Shown: positions 1 through 12,085 of the stretch, piece by piece
How positions within the stretch are numbered: the first letter of the stretch is position 1
Layout: every line of letters begins with the position of its first letter
NCBI RefSeq assembly: GCF_000143415.4
Contig: NW_003314270.1
Location: forward strand, 1,543,048-1,607,047
DNA from: Selaginella moellendorffii
Lineage: Eukaryota > Streptophyta > Lycopodiopsida > Selaginellales > Selaginellaceae
Direction of reading: 5' to 3'
Length of the DNA stretch: 64,000 nt
Notes under the pieces: model-generated
The model's input: only the letters and a program-made list of their open reading frames with translations
Databases searched by the model: none
What the model was told of the DNA's origin: nothing
Program-made: the position numbers and the translations under genes

Positions 1-1445
1 ACTGGTTTGGGCACACTGCCAAGCGAGGGATGCCTCGGAGTCGTGATGCACGGTTAGATTGCTTAGTGTGAAAGCTCGGCATATTTAACTTGAACGCTTT
101 GGTGCAAGTGGCACCAAGGACGTGGTGAGTGAGATGGGGACACCTAATCTCAGTTGCTATGGACCCTTGGCCGAAAGGGCTGGCTTGGGCGCACCGCCAA
201 GTGTGGGGGATGCCCCCGGGGTCGTAGTTAACAAGTTAAAGGTCTGGAAGACCTAGTACCTATTGGCAAACCTGTTAAGGTGCCGAGGTGAGATCACTAG
301 GTGATCTTGTGGCTAAATAAGGACAAGGTCCTTGTTTGGGTTAAGGAATAAGATTCCTAGTTCAAAGTGTTGATTTGAACTATTGATTATAGTGTGGCTT
401 GGTCAAGGTGACCAAGTGGGAAAAGCACCTTAGGGAAATGAGCTATGTCATTGCGATGGCATAATGTGTCCAAGGAAAGTAGTCTCTAAAGAGACCCATG
501 AGAGGGTCACAAAAGTGGGCCGAGGATAGAGCCCACAGCAGAAGATGCTAAAAGAGACTTACTAGGGGTGAACACCCTAGTCTTGGCAAAGCAGAGCCTT
601 TGCTATGGAATCAAAAGAATACCTCAAGGAGGGAGGTAGAGATTCGATGTTGCTTGGTGCAACAATCAACAGATAGGAGCAAAAGATGAGTGGCCAAGAT
701 AGGGCCGTGGAATCCCTTGGAAGGAATCCAAGTGACAAAGTTAGGCGAGGAACACTAATGTGTTGGACGCTAACAAATTGCGGGAAAGGAAGTGTGTTTC
801 CAAGAATGGATTCCGAATTGCTCCGATTTGGCAAAAGTGGAAGCTCCAAGGGAGGGAGCGGTAAGGTAGCCAAATGATAGGGCGATGGACAACCCTAGCA
901 CAAGGTGTGATAAATGGAACTTAGTGCCCAAGGTGGCACGAAATAGAAGAGAGGATGATAGTGCCCTCAAGTAATGAACTTCCTAGGATAGGGAAGTGGA
1001 GTTGCACAATTTGTGCAATGCAAGGTGTTGGAGACACCTAGGAAATTGACTTCCAAAAGTCAAAAGAGTAAAAGTTCCAAGGTGCAAACATTCAATAGAT
1101 GGAAATTGAGACTACTCGAGAAGGAGTAGTGGGATTGACTTAGAGAAGGGTCTCTAAGAGGTTTAGCAAGAATTAAACCAATAAAAGAAGAGAACCACTA
1201 CATGTGGTCCAATAAGTCTCTAAGTTGGAGAGACTACCCTCCTTAGAGGATAGGCAAGGCATGGTGAGCCTTTGGTGTCAAACCATTGAGGCATATGCAA
1301 AAGGCATGGTGAGCCTTCAATGTCAAACCATTGACAAATATTGGCTAGGTGCCAAGGATGGAAATGGTAACACATGCGAGGGTTACTTTACAAAATGGTT
1401 TACCGTTCGATGAGGACATCGAACTTCGTCTATGGGTGGTGGAGT
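1..1445 (+). mobile_element. Internal 3' part of LTR retrotransposon family A (non-coding)
   Basis: This purine-rich stretch shows no coding similarity I can recognise; the short frames in it carry no gag or pol motif. It contains short diverged duplications, for example the phrase around GCTTGGGCGCACC near 184 resembles the one near 6. It ends in a purine-rich tract (about 1432-1445, GGGTGGTGGAGT) placed exactly before the TG of the LTR at 1446, as expected of a polypurine tract. I therefore read it as the 3' internal end of an LTR element whose 5' half lies upstream of the window. The absence of coding sequence suggests a non-autonomous element, but only about 1.4 kb is visible. Confidence 0.55.
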
Positions 1446-3187
1446 TGTGAGACACAAAATCCCTAGGCCCCAAAGTGGAGCCAGAAAGGGTGCCACGTGG
1501 TAGTGGCTGAAGTGAGAGCCAAACGAGCGTAACACGTTTGGACCAAAAGCTCCGACTTGAAAAGTCAAGAGCGGGAGTGGAACTCCCAACAAAGTGCTCG
1601 AGGAACGAGCACGAAGCGAGCAAAAAGCGAGGCTCCAAAAAGGGACCCAAAAGGACCAACACATGACACGTGGAAGTGTCCGAGATGGACCCGAGTTGGA
1701 GTCCGAAGTGGAGTCCGAGATGGACCCGAGTTGGAGTCCGAAGTGGAGTCCGAGGTGGACCCGAGATGGACCCGAAACGGAGTCCGAGATGGACACAAGA
1801 TGGACCCGAAATGGAGTCCGAGATGGAGTCCGAGATGGAGTCCGAGGTGGACCCGAGATGGAACCGAAATGGAGTCCGAGATGGAGTCTGAGATGGACCC
1901 GAAATGGAGTCCGAGATGGAGTCCGAGATGGACCCGAGATGGAGTCCGAGATGGACCCGAAATGGAGTCCGAGATGGACCCAAGATGGAGTCCGAGATGG
2001 ACCCGAGATGGAGTCCGAGATGGAGTCCGAGATGGAGTCCGAGATGGAGTCCGAAGTCGAGACCGAGACCGGGACCGAGACCGAGACCGAGATCGGGACC
2101 GAGAACGAGACCTAGGCCGAGGCCGAGACCGAGCCCGAGCCCGAGTCCGAGTCTGAGTCCGAGTCCGAGTCCGAGTCCGAGTTCGAGTCTGAGAGGGTGA
2201 AAGCCCAAAGCGTTCATCTCCCAGACCCTGGGGGGTTTGGTGAGCTCCAAAAGTATAGTAGGGGGAGGACTGCAGTGGAGCTAGTTTGGCCAGGAAAGGC
2301 CAGTTTGGCCCAGGAAGGCCAGACCCAGTGTTGGGTGATGAGCTGTCCACTGGGAAGTCCAAGACTAGAGTGAACACAGACCGACAAGCGGGGTAGCTTG
2401 GTGAAGTGTTCAAGAGCCGGCTCTAGTTCCCCCGGGAGATCGACTGGCCGATGCTCCCAGTCCAAGTGTGGGTGGCACTACCTACTTGGATACCTGGTGT
2501 GGCTCAACGGAACCCACTCTAAGCCCCTGGCTAGAGCACCCAAGGGCAGAAGGCGAGGAGAGTACCCAGGTGGCTCGCGTAAGGCCACAGTGTTCCGAAA
2601 TGTTGTCCCAAAGGCCCAGACTGTGGAAAGGAAGAGGAGCAGTCCTCTGGGGTAGTGACCAAGGACACAGTCGTGTGGTGAGGAAGTCCCAGAGGACCGT
2701 GGGACTTAGTGGTCGGGCCTGTGAGTCTCGATCCAGTGGCAGTGTTGGCAAACACGGCCAGGGGCAGAAAGGGACTTAGTGGGGACTGATAGAGGGATAT
2801 TGGGGAAGGCTATTCCCCTTGTCGGTGGGCATCCTAAGGATGCTAAGGAGTGGATCTGAGATGACCACTCACGGATGGTTTGCCTAGTCTTGGAGAGCCA
2901 AGATGGTGATGCAAGTGGTATTGGACTACCAGTGTGGCAAAGGTGATCGGGCATGGCCTTAGCGTAACGGGCTGCTATGTCAGTGGTACCTTTGAGTGTC
3001 GGTCATGGGATCGGACACGTGGAGCACTTGGACCAAGTGCAAATGTTGAGTGGCATGGATGCCATTCTCGGGGCTAGCAAGTCCCAAGTCCTGGATTGGA
3101 CTTATGGAGGTTGCAAATGAGACTCCTCCAAGTGGTCAGAGGTGTGGTTAAGTGACTAAAGTAGAATGGAAAATTTAGTCGCTTACA
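1446..3187 (+). repeat. 3' LTR of family A element
   Basis: The LTR begins TGTGAGACACAAAATCCC and ends AGTCGCTTACA, and it is collinear with the solo LTR at 7704-9793, whose ends are fixed by a target duplication. The next bases, GTTCC (3188-3192), are the predicted 5-bp target duplication. It lies inside the 5' LTR of element B: sequence continuing at 3188 matches B's other LTR from about 22785. Inside are a long purine hexamer array (1680-2190) and a module shared with LTR families B and C, GTGAAAGCCCAAAGCG followed by a G tract and AAAAGTATAGTAGGG. The unseen 5' LTR should lie upstream of the window, preceded by GTTCC. Confidence 0.75.
1680..2190 (+). repeat. GAGATGGAGTCC / GAGACC / GAGTCC hexamer and dodecamer array in LTR A
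   Basis: A degenerate tandem array with a 6-nt or 12-nt period: mostly GAGATGGAGTCC and GAGATGGACCC units to about 2050, then GAGACC units to about 2120, then GAGTCC units. The period is a multiple of three and stops are rare, so long open frames with repeats such as RDRD, SESE and SDSD occur on both strands. They are not genes. The same array type recurs in the LTRs at 7930-8760, 45290-45570 and 57550-57850. Confidence 0.85.
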
Positions 3188-3738
3188 GTTCCTCAAGGGG
3201 GGGGGGGGGGCTATGGGGGGTTCCAAATGTATAGTAGGGATAGTGGGTAGGTCGGGCATGGCCGACCAACCTGAGGCATAGTCTAGCTTCCGCTTGCGTG
3301 CCTGTCCTTGTTCTGCGTCCGGCTTGGGTCTAAGCCCAAGTTCCATTCCATGCTAGCTGGTGGAATACCCATACTCTCACGTTAGGCCACCGGTATGCCG
3401 AAATAGCGCCAAACTCCGTTTGGCTCCGTTTTGAGTGCTAGTCCTGGCATTGGGATGCTGGTTGCTCTAGGACTGTTCCAAGTCGCTCCGGGCTCCTGTC
3501 CTTCGCTCCTTGGGCAATATGCTCGGGAGTTGCTCCGTGGTCCGGTTCCATCACTCCTTGGCGTCACGCTTGGGAGTTTGGCACCGTTCCTTTGTTCAGT
3601 GGCCCAAGGCCCTGAACCTCGGGTTCCTGTGAACACGTGGCATGGACATGTGGCACAAAGAGGGTTTAGGTTCCGCTTCGTGGTGTTATCCTATGGTAAA
3701 TCACCATAGGATAAAGGGTCAAAACCATGTGCGCTACA
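3188..3738 (+). repeat. 5' LTR remnant of large element B
   Basis: This segment matches the 3' part of the LTR at 22213-23346 from the G tract (14 Gs at 3197-3210) to the shared end GTGCGCTACA. It is followed after two bases by a perfect-looking tRNA-iMet primer site, so it is the end of a 5' LTR. Its upstream part is missing because the family A element inserted into it; the junction is at 3187/3188. Confidence 0.8.
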
Positions 3739-3740
3739 TT

Positions 3741-3752
3741 TGGTATCAGAGG
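3741..3752 (+). promoter_or_regulatory. Primer binding site of element B (tRNA-iMet)
   Basis: TGGTATCAGAGG follows the LTR end (CTACA, 3738) by two bases. It matches 11 of 12 positions of the plant initiator-Met tRNA primer site TGGTATCAGAGC. It fixes the orientation of element B as plus. Confidence 0.85.
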
Positions 3753-4954
3753 ATGAGTCTCAGCGAGTACTATTCAATGAGATTGGGCAACTAGTCTTGT
3801 TACATACGTAGAGATGAAAACGATGATCCGAGTGGGTACACGTTTGGGTGCAAAGACTTCGCAATCGTTCCTTGGGTATGGATTTGGTTACCTTCTTGTA
3901 CCGTAATTATGTGAGCTTGCTCTTGGGCTCATAAGATGGATTTGAGTTGTTCCAGTAGCACGAGTTTGCGCTTGGGCTCGTGAGTGAGGCACATTAGCAA
4001 CTCAAGGTTGCACTTTGAGTTGGCAGGATTAATGTTAGCCTATTAGTGGTTCCGTGAGTTATTCCTTGTACCATGGGTGAAAGCAAACCTACCTAGGTTT
4101 GTTATGAGTGGCAAATAGGCTGGTCCGTAGCTGTTTAGCACGGCACTAGTGGATCCTTCCTAGGCATGATTATAAGTGGATCAATTAAGACTGTAGGGAA
4201 TAGTCTATTGGTTCAAGTAATCATTGCCGTGCTCTCTCATAAACTTTTCTTCGATTGAACTGAAGGCAGTGCGAAAGCAAGCTTAAGGTTTAGTCAAAGA
4301 TGAGACCGAAAAGAGAGTTGTCAGGGATGAAGGATCAAACACGTAAATCATTTTCTCTTCTTGGAGAGATGATTTGCAACGAAGTGTTAACTCATTACTC
4401 GTGTTCACATCATGCAATCAAGAGTCCCTATCTTGATGCATGTTGGAGATGGTGGTCTTACAATGGTGAGTTGTGGGATGGATAGCGGTGAAGTGCTAAA
4501 CCATTTTGTCTAAGCTTGCTATTGGAAGACTTGGGTTGCAATGCTCAATTCTTTTTCGAGGAACCTTGCTATTGCTCCTTGAGTAGCTTGGTGTTGGATT
4601 AGTTTTGAGTTTGGTTGGAAAGAGAGTGGCATAAGCTTGTCCATGTTGTGAACAAAAGTTAGTGGTGTTGGGTGTTGTAAATCTCTATTGATAGGGTGTG
4701 GCATTTATGTTGCATTTTGTCGAATTGAGTTAGCACTTGATATTCACATAAACCTTTGTAGTAGTGACATGGGCATTTCTCATAGTGTTGCTTGATTGAT
4801 GATCAAGTCATTGTGATTTATATCATATTCATGTGATAATAAGCAATGTGTTTACGAAGTTGCTTGGGTAAATGATGATCAACCCCAAAGTGGTTGATGG
4901 AGAAGCTAGTCTACTTGCATGTAGTAGCATTGTAGTAGCTTTGACTGGATTCTT
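3753..4954 (+). mobile_element. Element B internal region, first part (non-coding)
   Basis: About 1.2 kb of T/G-rich sequence between the primer site and the insertion of the left DNA transposon at 4959. No frame carries gag, protease or polymerase motifs. Together with 18452-22212 it makes about 5 kb of non-coding internal sequence between LTRs of about 1.1 kb, the structure of a LARD (large retrotransposon derivative). Confidence 0.6.
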
Positions 4955-7698
4955 TATAAAGCTCTATTTCGTTAAAGTGGGATTTATTCAGTAAAATGGG
5001 ACTAGGTACAAATTTTCAAGTATTTGAAAATGACGTGAAATTATATGTTTTTTGTCCAGGGGCTAGACATATCTGGGGCATGGTGACTAGCGCGGTGACT
5101 TTGTGTCCAGACTGAGTCCATCTGGTTGTATAATAAATCTCATTGTCAAGGTGAACAAGCCGAATCTGAAGCTAAAGAAGAGTGATGGCATGCGCGCACA
5201 CACTATTTGTTTGTTCATTGAGCGTGTGGTGAGCTTTCCAAGATGAACGTCATTCCTATTAGCCAGACATATAACTTAATGGTGAGAACATTTAGATATT
5301 ATTCAATGTTATCTTTTTCTAACAAATCTAATTGTGAAGGTGTAGCAAGAGGCATTGCTAGTCTGGAGAAGTCATTTAACTCATTTGACCCTTAGTGTAT
5401 TTTCATGAAACTAAATAACATTCATATTATTAAGGAATTTCTCTAGTACCTTTTTTTTACGACATAGAGGCTTGCATTTCTTTCAAAGGTGATTTAGTAA
5501 AAGGCCTGAGGGCACATGCCATTCTATTTCTCAGACCGGTATTAAGATATACTAGTGCAAAGGGCCACATGCCATCACGCCTCCTCTGATTCAGATTCGG
5601 ATTGTTCACCTTGAAATAAAATACATTAGAAACTTAGTAAAGGAATATTAATGAATCTCACCTTGAACCCGGGTTATGAATGCTCTTGCTGCATCTCTTG
5701 CATGGTCTGGCAAGGTGATGGTGGCACTCTGCTTCCGCATCCAACCATGCACAACATTATCCACCGATATGCTCATGCTGGGATCCCTTGGATTCAGCAC
5801 CCATCTCTTTTCTAGGCAATCCTTCGTATATTCGGAACTTGGCTTGAACCACTCCACAGTTACATTGAAGGAGTTAGTTTCCGCGTCCTCCTCTGCATCA
5901 GTGATGCAGCACCCCACCCATATCATTTGTTTTTTATTACTGGGTCTGACAAGCACGACCATTCCTTTGCAGACCTGTACTAGATTGAATGCTGAATCCG
6001 GCTTCTTGTTCCTCGGCCCACAATAGTGATCCTCAACATCGTTATCTATCACTGCATTTCCAGAGGACATTGTTCCGCTACTATCTGGTGCTCTGGGTTC
6101 TGGCCAAAAGGACTCTTCCAATTCTTCATATACAACCGGCCCATTTTGGATAGCAGATATAATCTTCTCCCAGTATTCGAGCAAAGGCTTGCACCTCTTA
6201 AAATAGGATTCTCCACCAAACACCAACCCCCTCTTCCAGAAGGCAATATGCTGTCTAATCCCGGCCACTATACTTTCCTGGTCTTTGAGTCCATCCGGGT
6301 GCATCGGCCGTGGGGAACCCTGAGGAATCATAGGTTCCCCAGTTATGGGATCTCTCTTGAAGAGTTCAATGCCATCCACTGGCAGCCACACTGTGTCCCA
6401 TTCTCTCATCTTGTACCTCATCACTGGAGCACCGTCACGCATGCTGAAATGAAACTGAAGAGGCTTGGAGTGGCCAATCAGCGTTTCGGATCCGTCCCTA
6501 ATGTAGCCTCTTACAAACCCCTTAAAGTCTGGAACCTCTGTCACAAGTGCAGCTTCAACAGTGCCTTTGATGCAATTTTGGAATTCATTGTAGAGTTGTG
6601 GGAGGGTGAGGACATTGGATCGTCGGAGGGACTCTGCCAGGTGACTGAACATGGCATCGACGTCTTCATGAGTGTGCCCAACCATGAGAAAGCCAAGTGT
6701 AACCGTTTCAAATATGCCTTTGGCAACAAGCATCGCCAAGTACGCGAAGACGTACATGTTTTTGTTCTCACTGCCAGCATTGTCTGTTTGGAGCAGAAGA
6801 TGGGGTGGAAGGCCACATTGGCTGCAAGAACTTCCTTGAGATTCTGCTTCGTTTGGATGAGGCTGTGCATTCACCGGGCAACTAGCCTCGTCGGAATGGC
6901 ATGAGGCCTCACGTGATAACCCTACAATCTGACGGCCAACATATTCACTGGGATGGCATGGGGCCCCACGCGATACTGCAAGCCTTTGCTCCTCCTCCAG
7001 CTGAACCCTGTATGGGGTTCGATCGACAAGGGCCTTATGCAAGGGTTGGCCGTTCAGCTCAGTCTGCGCATTTTGCAGAGACCTTAAGTGTTTTGCTAGG
7101 GACGCAATCATCATGTTTGCACCCCCGCCACCCCATAGAGGTACAAAGAAGTTCCCATAGTTCTGGGCACCATGCCCATGAGCGATTATGCCAAACAAAG
7201 ACACAGGCAGCTGCATGGATGAAGAGATTGCCTTGGGGGCAGGATTGAGTCGAGGTAAGCACGTCTTTTTCTGGTCCATTTTGTCGTGGATGATGCAGAG
7301 GTAAGAGTCAGGTCTCTCCATGGAGAGAATCCTGTTATGATAATATGCAGTCCTGCAGCTTCTCTGCTTGATGTTGTGGTCGAGCCGCCTTCTAACCAAC
7401 GTCTCTCGCTCTTGAGCGCTGCAAGAATTCTTCGACAAAGCCATTTTGATAGCAGTGCACTCGTCACACTTTGAAAAGCTGGAGTACTTTCCTATACTCA
7501 CATCCCTGAACCTGTTGCTCCACAATCTACTAAATCTAGATTGGCTCAGCTTCCTGTAGCCATTACTCTGGAGTTCCCGATTCACATCTTCCAATATGGC
7601 CCCTTTGGTATACATGGAAGGGAGAACTCGTTGGGTGTCTCGTGTTCCATCTTCCAAGAGGCGGGTTTTATATGGTTGCTGCTCGCTACATGTGTCGA

Positions 7699-9798
7699 CA
7701 AACTGTGACACACAAAATCCCTAGGCCCCAAAGTGGAGCTGGAAGGGCGCCACATGGTAGTGGCCGAAGCGAGAGCCAAACGAGCGTAACACGTTTGGAC
7801 CAAAAGCTCCGACTTGAAAAGTCAAGAGCGGGAGTGGAACTCCCAACGAAGTGCTCGAGGAACGAGCACGAAGCGAGCAAAAGGCGAGGCTCCAAAAAGG
7901 GACCCAAAAGGACCAACACATGACACGTGGGAGTGTCCGAGATGGACTCGACTTGGAGTCCAAAGTGGAGTCCGAGATGGACTCGAGTTGGAGTCCGAAG
8001 TGGAGTCCGAGATGGACCTGAGTGGGAGTCCGAAGTGGAGTCCGAGATGGAGTCCGAGGTGGAGTCCGAGATGGAGTCCGAGTTGGAGTTCGAGGTGGAC
8101 CCGAGATGGACCCGAGTTGGAGTCCGAGATGGAGTCCGAGATGGAGTCCGAGATGGAGTCCGAGATGGAGTCCGAGATGGAGTCCGAAGTCGAGACCGAG
8201 ACCGGGACCGAGACCGGGACCGAGACCGAGACTGTTAGGATCCTATCCCTTACACCCTAAACCAACTGGCTAAAGGGGTGATCACTTGATTGTAGGGCCC
8301 TTTCCTTATCCTATTATCCTGACCTAGTGCCTAACAATCCTCCCCCTCGTCAGGGAATGATCGTCCTCGATCATACTTAGGCAACCATCCGGTCACCATG
8401 GTCCTTCTCTTAGGGTCTACCAAACCTTGGTTCTCCCTCTAGATCCACCATGTTGAATATTCCTTCAGAATATTCCTGCCCCACTCGTCAGCCACGAGAA
8501 TCGAACTGGGCTCCGATACCAATGTTAGGATCCTATCCCTTACACCCTAAGCCAACTGGCTAAAGGGGTGATCACTTGATTGTAGGGCCCTTTCCTTATC
8601 CTATTATCCTGACCTGGTGCCTAACAGAGACCGAGATCGGGACCGAGACCGAGACCGAGGCCGAGGCCGAGACCGAGCCCGAGCCCGAGTCCGAGTCCGA
8701 ATCCGAGTCCGAGTCCGAGTCCGAGTCCGAGTCCGAGTCCGAGTCCGAGTCCGGAGCCTGAGAGGGTGAAAGCCCAAAGCGTTCGTCTCCCAGACCCTGG
8801 GGGGTTTGGTGAGCCCCAAAAGTATAGTAGGGGGAGGACTGCAGTGGAGCCAGTTTGGCCAGGAAAGGCCAGTTTGGCCAGGAAAGGCCAGTTTGGCCAG
8901 GAAAGGCCAGTTTGGCCCAGAAAGGCCGGACCCAGTGTTGGATGATGAGCTGCCCACTGGGAAGTCCAAGACTAGAGTGATCACGGACCGACAAGCGGGG
9001 TAGCTTGGTGAAGTGTTCAAGAGCCGGCTCTAGTTCCCCCGGGAGATCGACTGGCCGATGCTCCCAGTCCAAGTGTGGGTGGCACTACCTACTTGGATAC
9101 CTGGTGTGGCTCAACGGAACCCGCTCTAAGCCCATGGCTAGAGCACCCAAGGGCAGAAGGCGAGGAGAGTACCCAGGTGGCTCGCGTAAGGCCACGGTGT
9201 TCCGAAATGTTGTCCCAAAGACCCAGACTGTGGAAAGGAAGAGGAGCAGTCCTCTGGGGTAGTGACCAAGGACATAGTTGTGTGGTGAGGAAGTCCCAGA
9301 GGACTGTGGGACTTAATGGTCGGGCCTGTGGGTCTCGATCCAGTGGCTGTGTTGGCAAACACGACCAGGGGCAGAAAGGGACTTAGTGGGGACTGACAGA
9401 GGGATATTGGGGAAGGCTATCCCCTTGTCGGTGGGCATCCTAAGGATGCTAAGGAGTGGATCTGAGATGACCACTCATGGATGGTTTGCCTAGTCTTGGA
9501 GAGCCAAGACTGTGATGCAAGTGGTATTGGACTACCAGTGTGGCAAAGCTGATTGGGCATGGCCTTAGCGTAACGGGCTGCTATGTCGGTGGTACCTTTG
9601 AGTGTCGGTCATGGGATTGGACACGTGGAGCACTTGGACCAAGTGCAAATGTTGAGTGGCATGGATGCCATTCTCGGGGCTAGCAAGTCCCAAGTCCTGG
9701 ATTGGACTTATGGAGGTTGTGAATGAGACTCCTCCAAGTGGTCAGAGGTGTGGTTAAGTGACTAAAGTAGAATGGAAAATTTAGTCACTTACACAAAC
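7699..9798 (+). mobile_element. Solo LTR of family A inside the transposase gene, with CAAAC target duplication
   Basis: The insert is 7704-9793, beginning TGTGACACAC and ending AGTCACTTACA, with CAAAC at 7699-7703 and again at 9794-9798. The uninterrupted site is visible in the other transposon copy near 34817-34830. It matches the LTR at 1446-3187 throughout, so it is a solo LTR left by recombination. It carries the purine hexamer array (about 7930-8232 and 8627-8760), a nested TRIM, and four tandem copies of a roughly 20-bp GGCCAGTTTGGCCAGGAAA unit near 8849-8930, against fewer in the other LTR. Confidence 0.9.
8228..8631 (-). mobile_element. TRIM: 394-bp terminal-repeat retrotransposon in miniature
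   Basis: Two direct 104-bp repeats, 8233-8336 and 8523-8626, both run TGTTAGGATCC to GTGCCTAACA and differ at two positions I can see. GAGAC flanks both sides (8228-8232, 8627-8631), a 5-bp target duplication. Read on the minus strand, the 5' LTR is followed by TTGGTATCGGAGCC, close to the iMet tRNA primer site. A purine tract, GAGGGGGAGGAT, precedes the 3' LTR. The 186-bp interior has no coding capacity. All hallmarks of a TRIM are present; it sits inside the hexamer array of the solo LTR. Confidence 0.9.
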
Positions 9799-10943
9799 CT
9801 CTTGAAGATTGCCTCTCCATATACAACATGACCCCTGGTTTTGTGCGTACCGTCGTTCCCATGGACTGCCTGTTGAACCCTTTGTTCCTCGAACTCAGTT
9901 TTGATTCTGTAGAATGTGCTTCGAGGGACTCCATAAATGATTCTCCATGCCTTCACCCCTCTGGAAGACCATGCCCCCCACCTGATGTTCTGAAGCATCA
10001 ACAGATGACCGTAATGCCTCATACACAAAATTGCGAGTTACCTTCCAGGGCAATGTCTTGTATCTTGCTCTCTCCTCTTCAATAGCATCCCAATCAGCAT
10101 GTTGACAGCACCTCCTCTTGCAACAAGCAACTGTCGAGACCATTCGAACCTCCATCGCCATTTTCTGCCTTTTCGGTTCGTTGCTCAGATCCCTTTGGCT
10201 GCGCTGTAGGAAGGTGTACTTTCTTTTCCCATGAAGAGATGTTCTGTCATCAATTGTAGTGGTGTTTGATTGTGAATCCTTCACATTCTCAAACACTAAA
10301 TGCCTCAATTTCCACCGCACAATGCTTCCAATAGTCAGACTGTTTTCTTCTGTGTCAACAACCTCTAAAATTGCAACTCCAATATCATCCCAGCCCAATT
10401 CTTGATTAGCAACCACATCTCTTGGATCGACAACGGTGGCTAAGCCCTCAGCTACCACCTCCCCCTCGGGGTTGTTTAGAAACACCTTTGCCTGAATCCA
10501 TGTAGCACGGTTCTTAAGATCCACGGAGGGAACATGCGTCGCACTTGCGCTGTCCCCAACATCTGCTTTCTTCTGCAGATTTTTCAAGGCAACAACAACA
10601 TTTACCCCGACGACCATCTCTCCTCGTTCAATAGCGACCACATTCCCATCGAAGACAGTCTCTACTGATACAGCAGCATTGCCTTCCCCAAGCCTTTGAC
10701 AGTGTATAACAAAGTTCCGATCCATAGACACAAGGGTCCCTTTTGCAACTCTCTTCCCACCATTCAAAATGTAAACCTTTTCCCCAACCCTAAAGGCCAT
10801 TCTGAAAGTGCAGAAAAGAAGTTAAGATCATACAAAAAATGATTGGAGAATGGCCTAAATCATAACATACCAAATAACATGAGGCCACATGCCATTATTC
10901 AAACATGCTATTGACACCCACGTGAAATTTTGCATTCACAAAA

Positions 10944-11001
10944 TTGGCATGAGCCCTCATGCCATTAGTGGTACCACTAATGGCATGAGGCCTCACGCTA
11001 T
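10944..11001. repeat. 58-bp compound palindrome made of two 22-bp sites
   Basis: Two palindromic sites (10944-10965 and 10980-11001) face each other across TAGTGGTACCACTA. The central 30 bp, 10958-10987, are a perfect palindrome centred on GTAC, and pairing continues outward with few mismatches. The other transposon copy has only one site here (35985-36006). Confidence 0.85.
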
Positions 11002-12085
11002 CTTTGGCCCCTGCTAGCCATGAAATTGCAAGGGCCCAAGATGGCATGTGGCCTCATGCCATTTCTAAATGTGGTCCTAAACCATTCCATGGTGAACATA
11101 CCAGGAAGCACAAGTGCCGAATATCAAGAGGAAGCGGTAGCCACACCAAAGACAGTGCCGCTCGCAACACCGCAACTACTCGTAGTGCCGCTCGCAACAC
11201 CGCAACTGCTCGTAGCGCCGCTCGCACAAACTGCCACTCACATAAACTGCCGCTCGCAATGGCGCTCGCAATGCCGCAACCGCTTGTAGACGCATAAACC
11301 ACAGCTCACAACGCCGCTTACACAAGCAGCGCTCACTGCGCTCAGCGGAACCAAGAACACGGCGCACAAAAATGATAGACCTAGGAATGAGTTCGAGAAT
11401 TCAAAAATAACACACGCTTGAACGTCACATCAAATCCTCTGACAAACCAGATCTTATGATTCCTCTGACAAATTTCAAACTGAGTAGCTTCTAGACTTTG
11501 CTGTCGGAGGTTGAACTTTGTCACATCATGTCCTTGCCTCGATCCAGCTGTGCCATGTCAGTGATTCGAACTTTGCCATGCCATGTCAGCGATCCGCGCC
11601 AAGATTATTCGCCGTGTAAAGGAATAATTATGTTGTGTGTGTACGTCCATTTATGGCAATATAAGGCCACACGCCATTCAAAGAATAATGCTAGTCGAGC
11701 ATTTTTTGGTGCATTTTTGGGTTCAAAATTGCATGAGCCCACACACTATAAAGTTTACCTGTACCAAAAATAGAAACAGCTTTATTTACTTGGGAATTTA
11801 AGTGGTTGAGGCATTTTTAAACTTACAAACACATGCCCTACTTACATTCATTTGGTTGCTTAAAATTCAAAAATATTATAAACCTTTCTTTTTGCATTTT
11901 CAATGTTTTCAATTATGGTTTTTGATTTTCGCAGGACCAGCCTAGTAATCTATTTGCATCCCGTCATGTTTATAGCTAGCTTTCGTTTGTCCCCTTCGCT
12001 GGCCTGAGATACATCTGCTCAGAATCTGCCTCTTACAGCATTTGCCCAGAAAGGGCATCTTTCTTCACGCAGCATTTGCCACATA

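Larger units (their letters stand above)
5575..10800 (-). pseudogene. Putative DUF7869-type transposase, left copy (broken)
   Basis: The start at 10800 (MAFRVGEKVY) sits one base after a 3' splice site (CTGCACTTTCAG on the minus strand), so an intron in the 5' leader is likely. The C-terminal exons are 5662-7703 and 5575-5610, joined by a 51-nt intron (5611-5661) and ending in an acidic tail. The catalytic core reads LLQTDNAGSENKNMYV followed by VGHTHEDVDAMF, the DxN and HxHxDxD signatures of a widespread RNase H-like putative transposase group that I recall as DUF7869. The copy is dead for two reasons: 11 nt near 9960 present in the other copy are missing, shifting the frame in the helix-turn-helix, and a solo LTR splits the gene at 7703/9794. 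The codon that is a stop in the other copy is CGA (Arg) here (7640-7642). Confidence 0.7.

Noticed and set aside
1345-2413. Open frames of 170-300 codons on both strands with RD, SD, ES and LGLG repeats
   Set aside because: Products of a stop-free purine hexamer array in an LTR; every frame is open and none has a domain. The same applies at 7814-9072, 45142-45583 and 57412-57968.
6026-6904. 292-codon plus-strand frame opposite the transposase (and its twin at 33151-34029)
   Set aside because: Antisense shadow of the minus-strand gene, which has the conserved motifs and splice signals.
8228-8631. Pair of direct repeats as a CRISPR-like or simple tandem duplication
   Set aside because: TG/CA ends, primer site, purine tract and target duplication show a TRIM.
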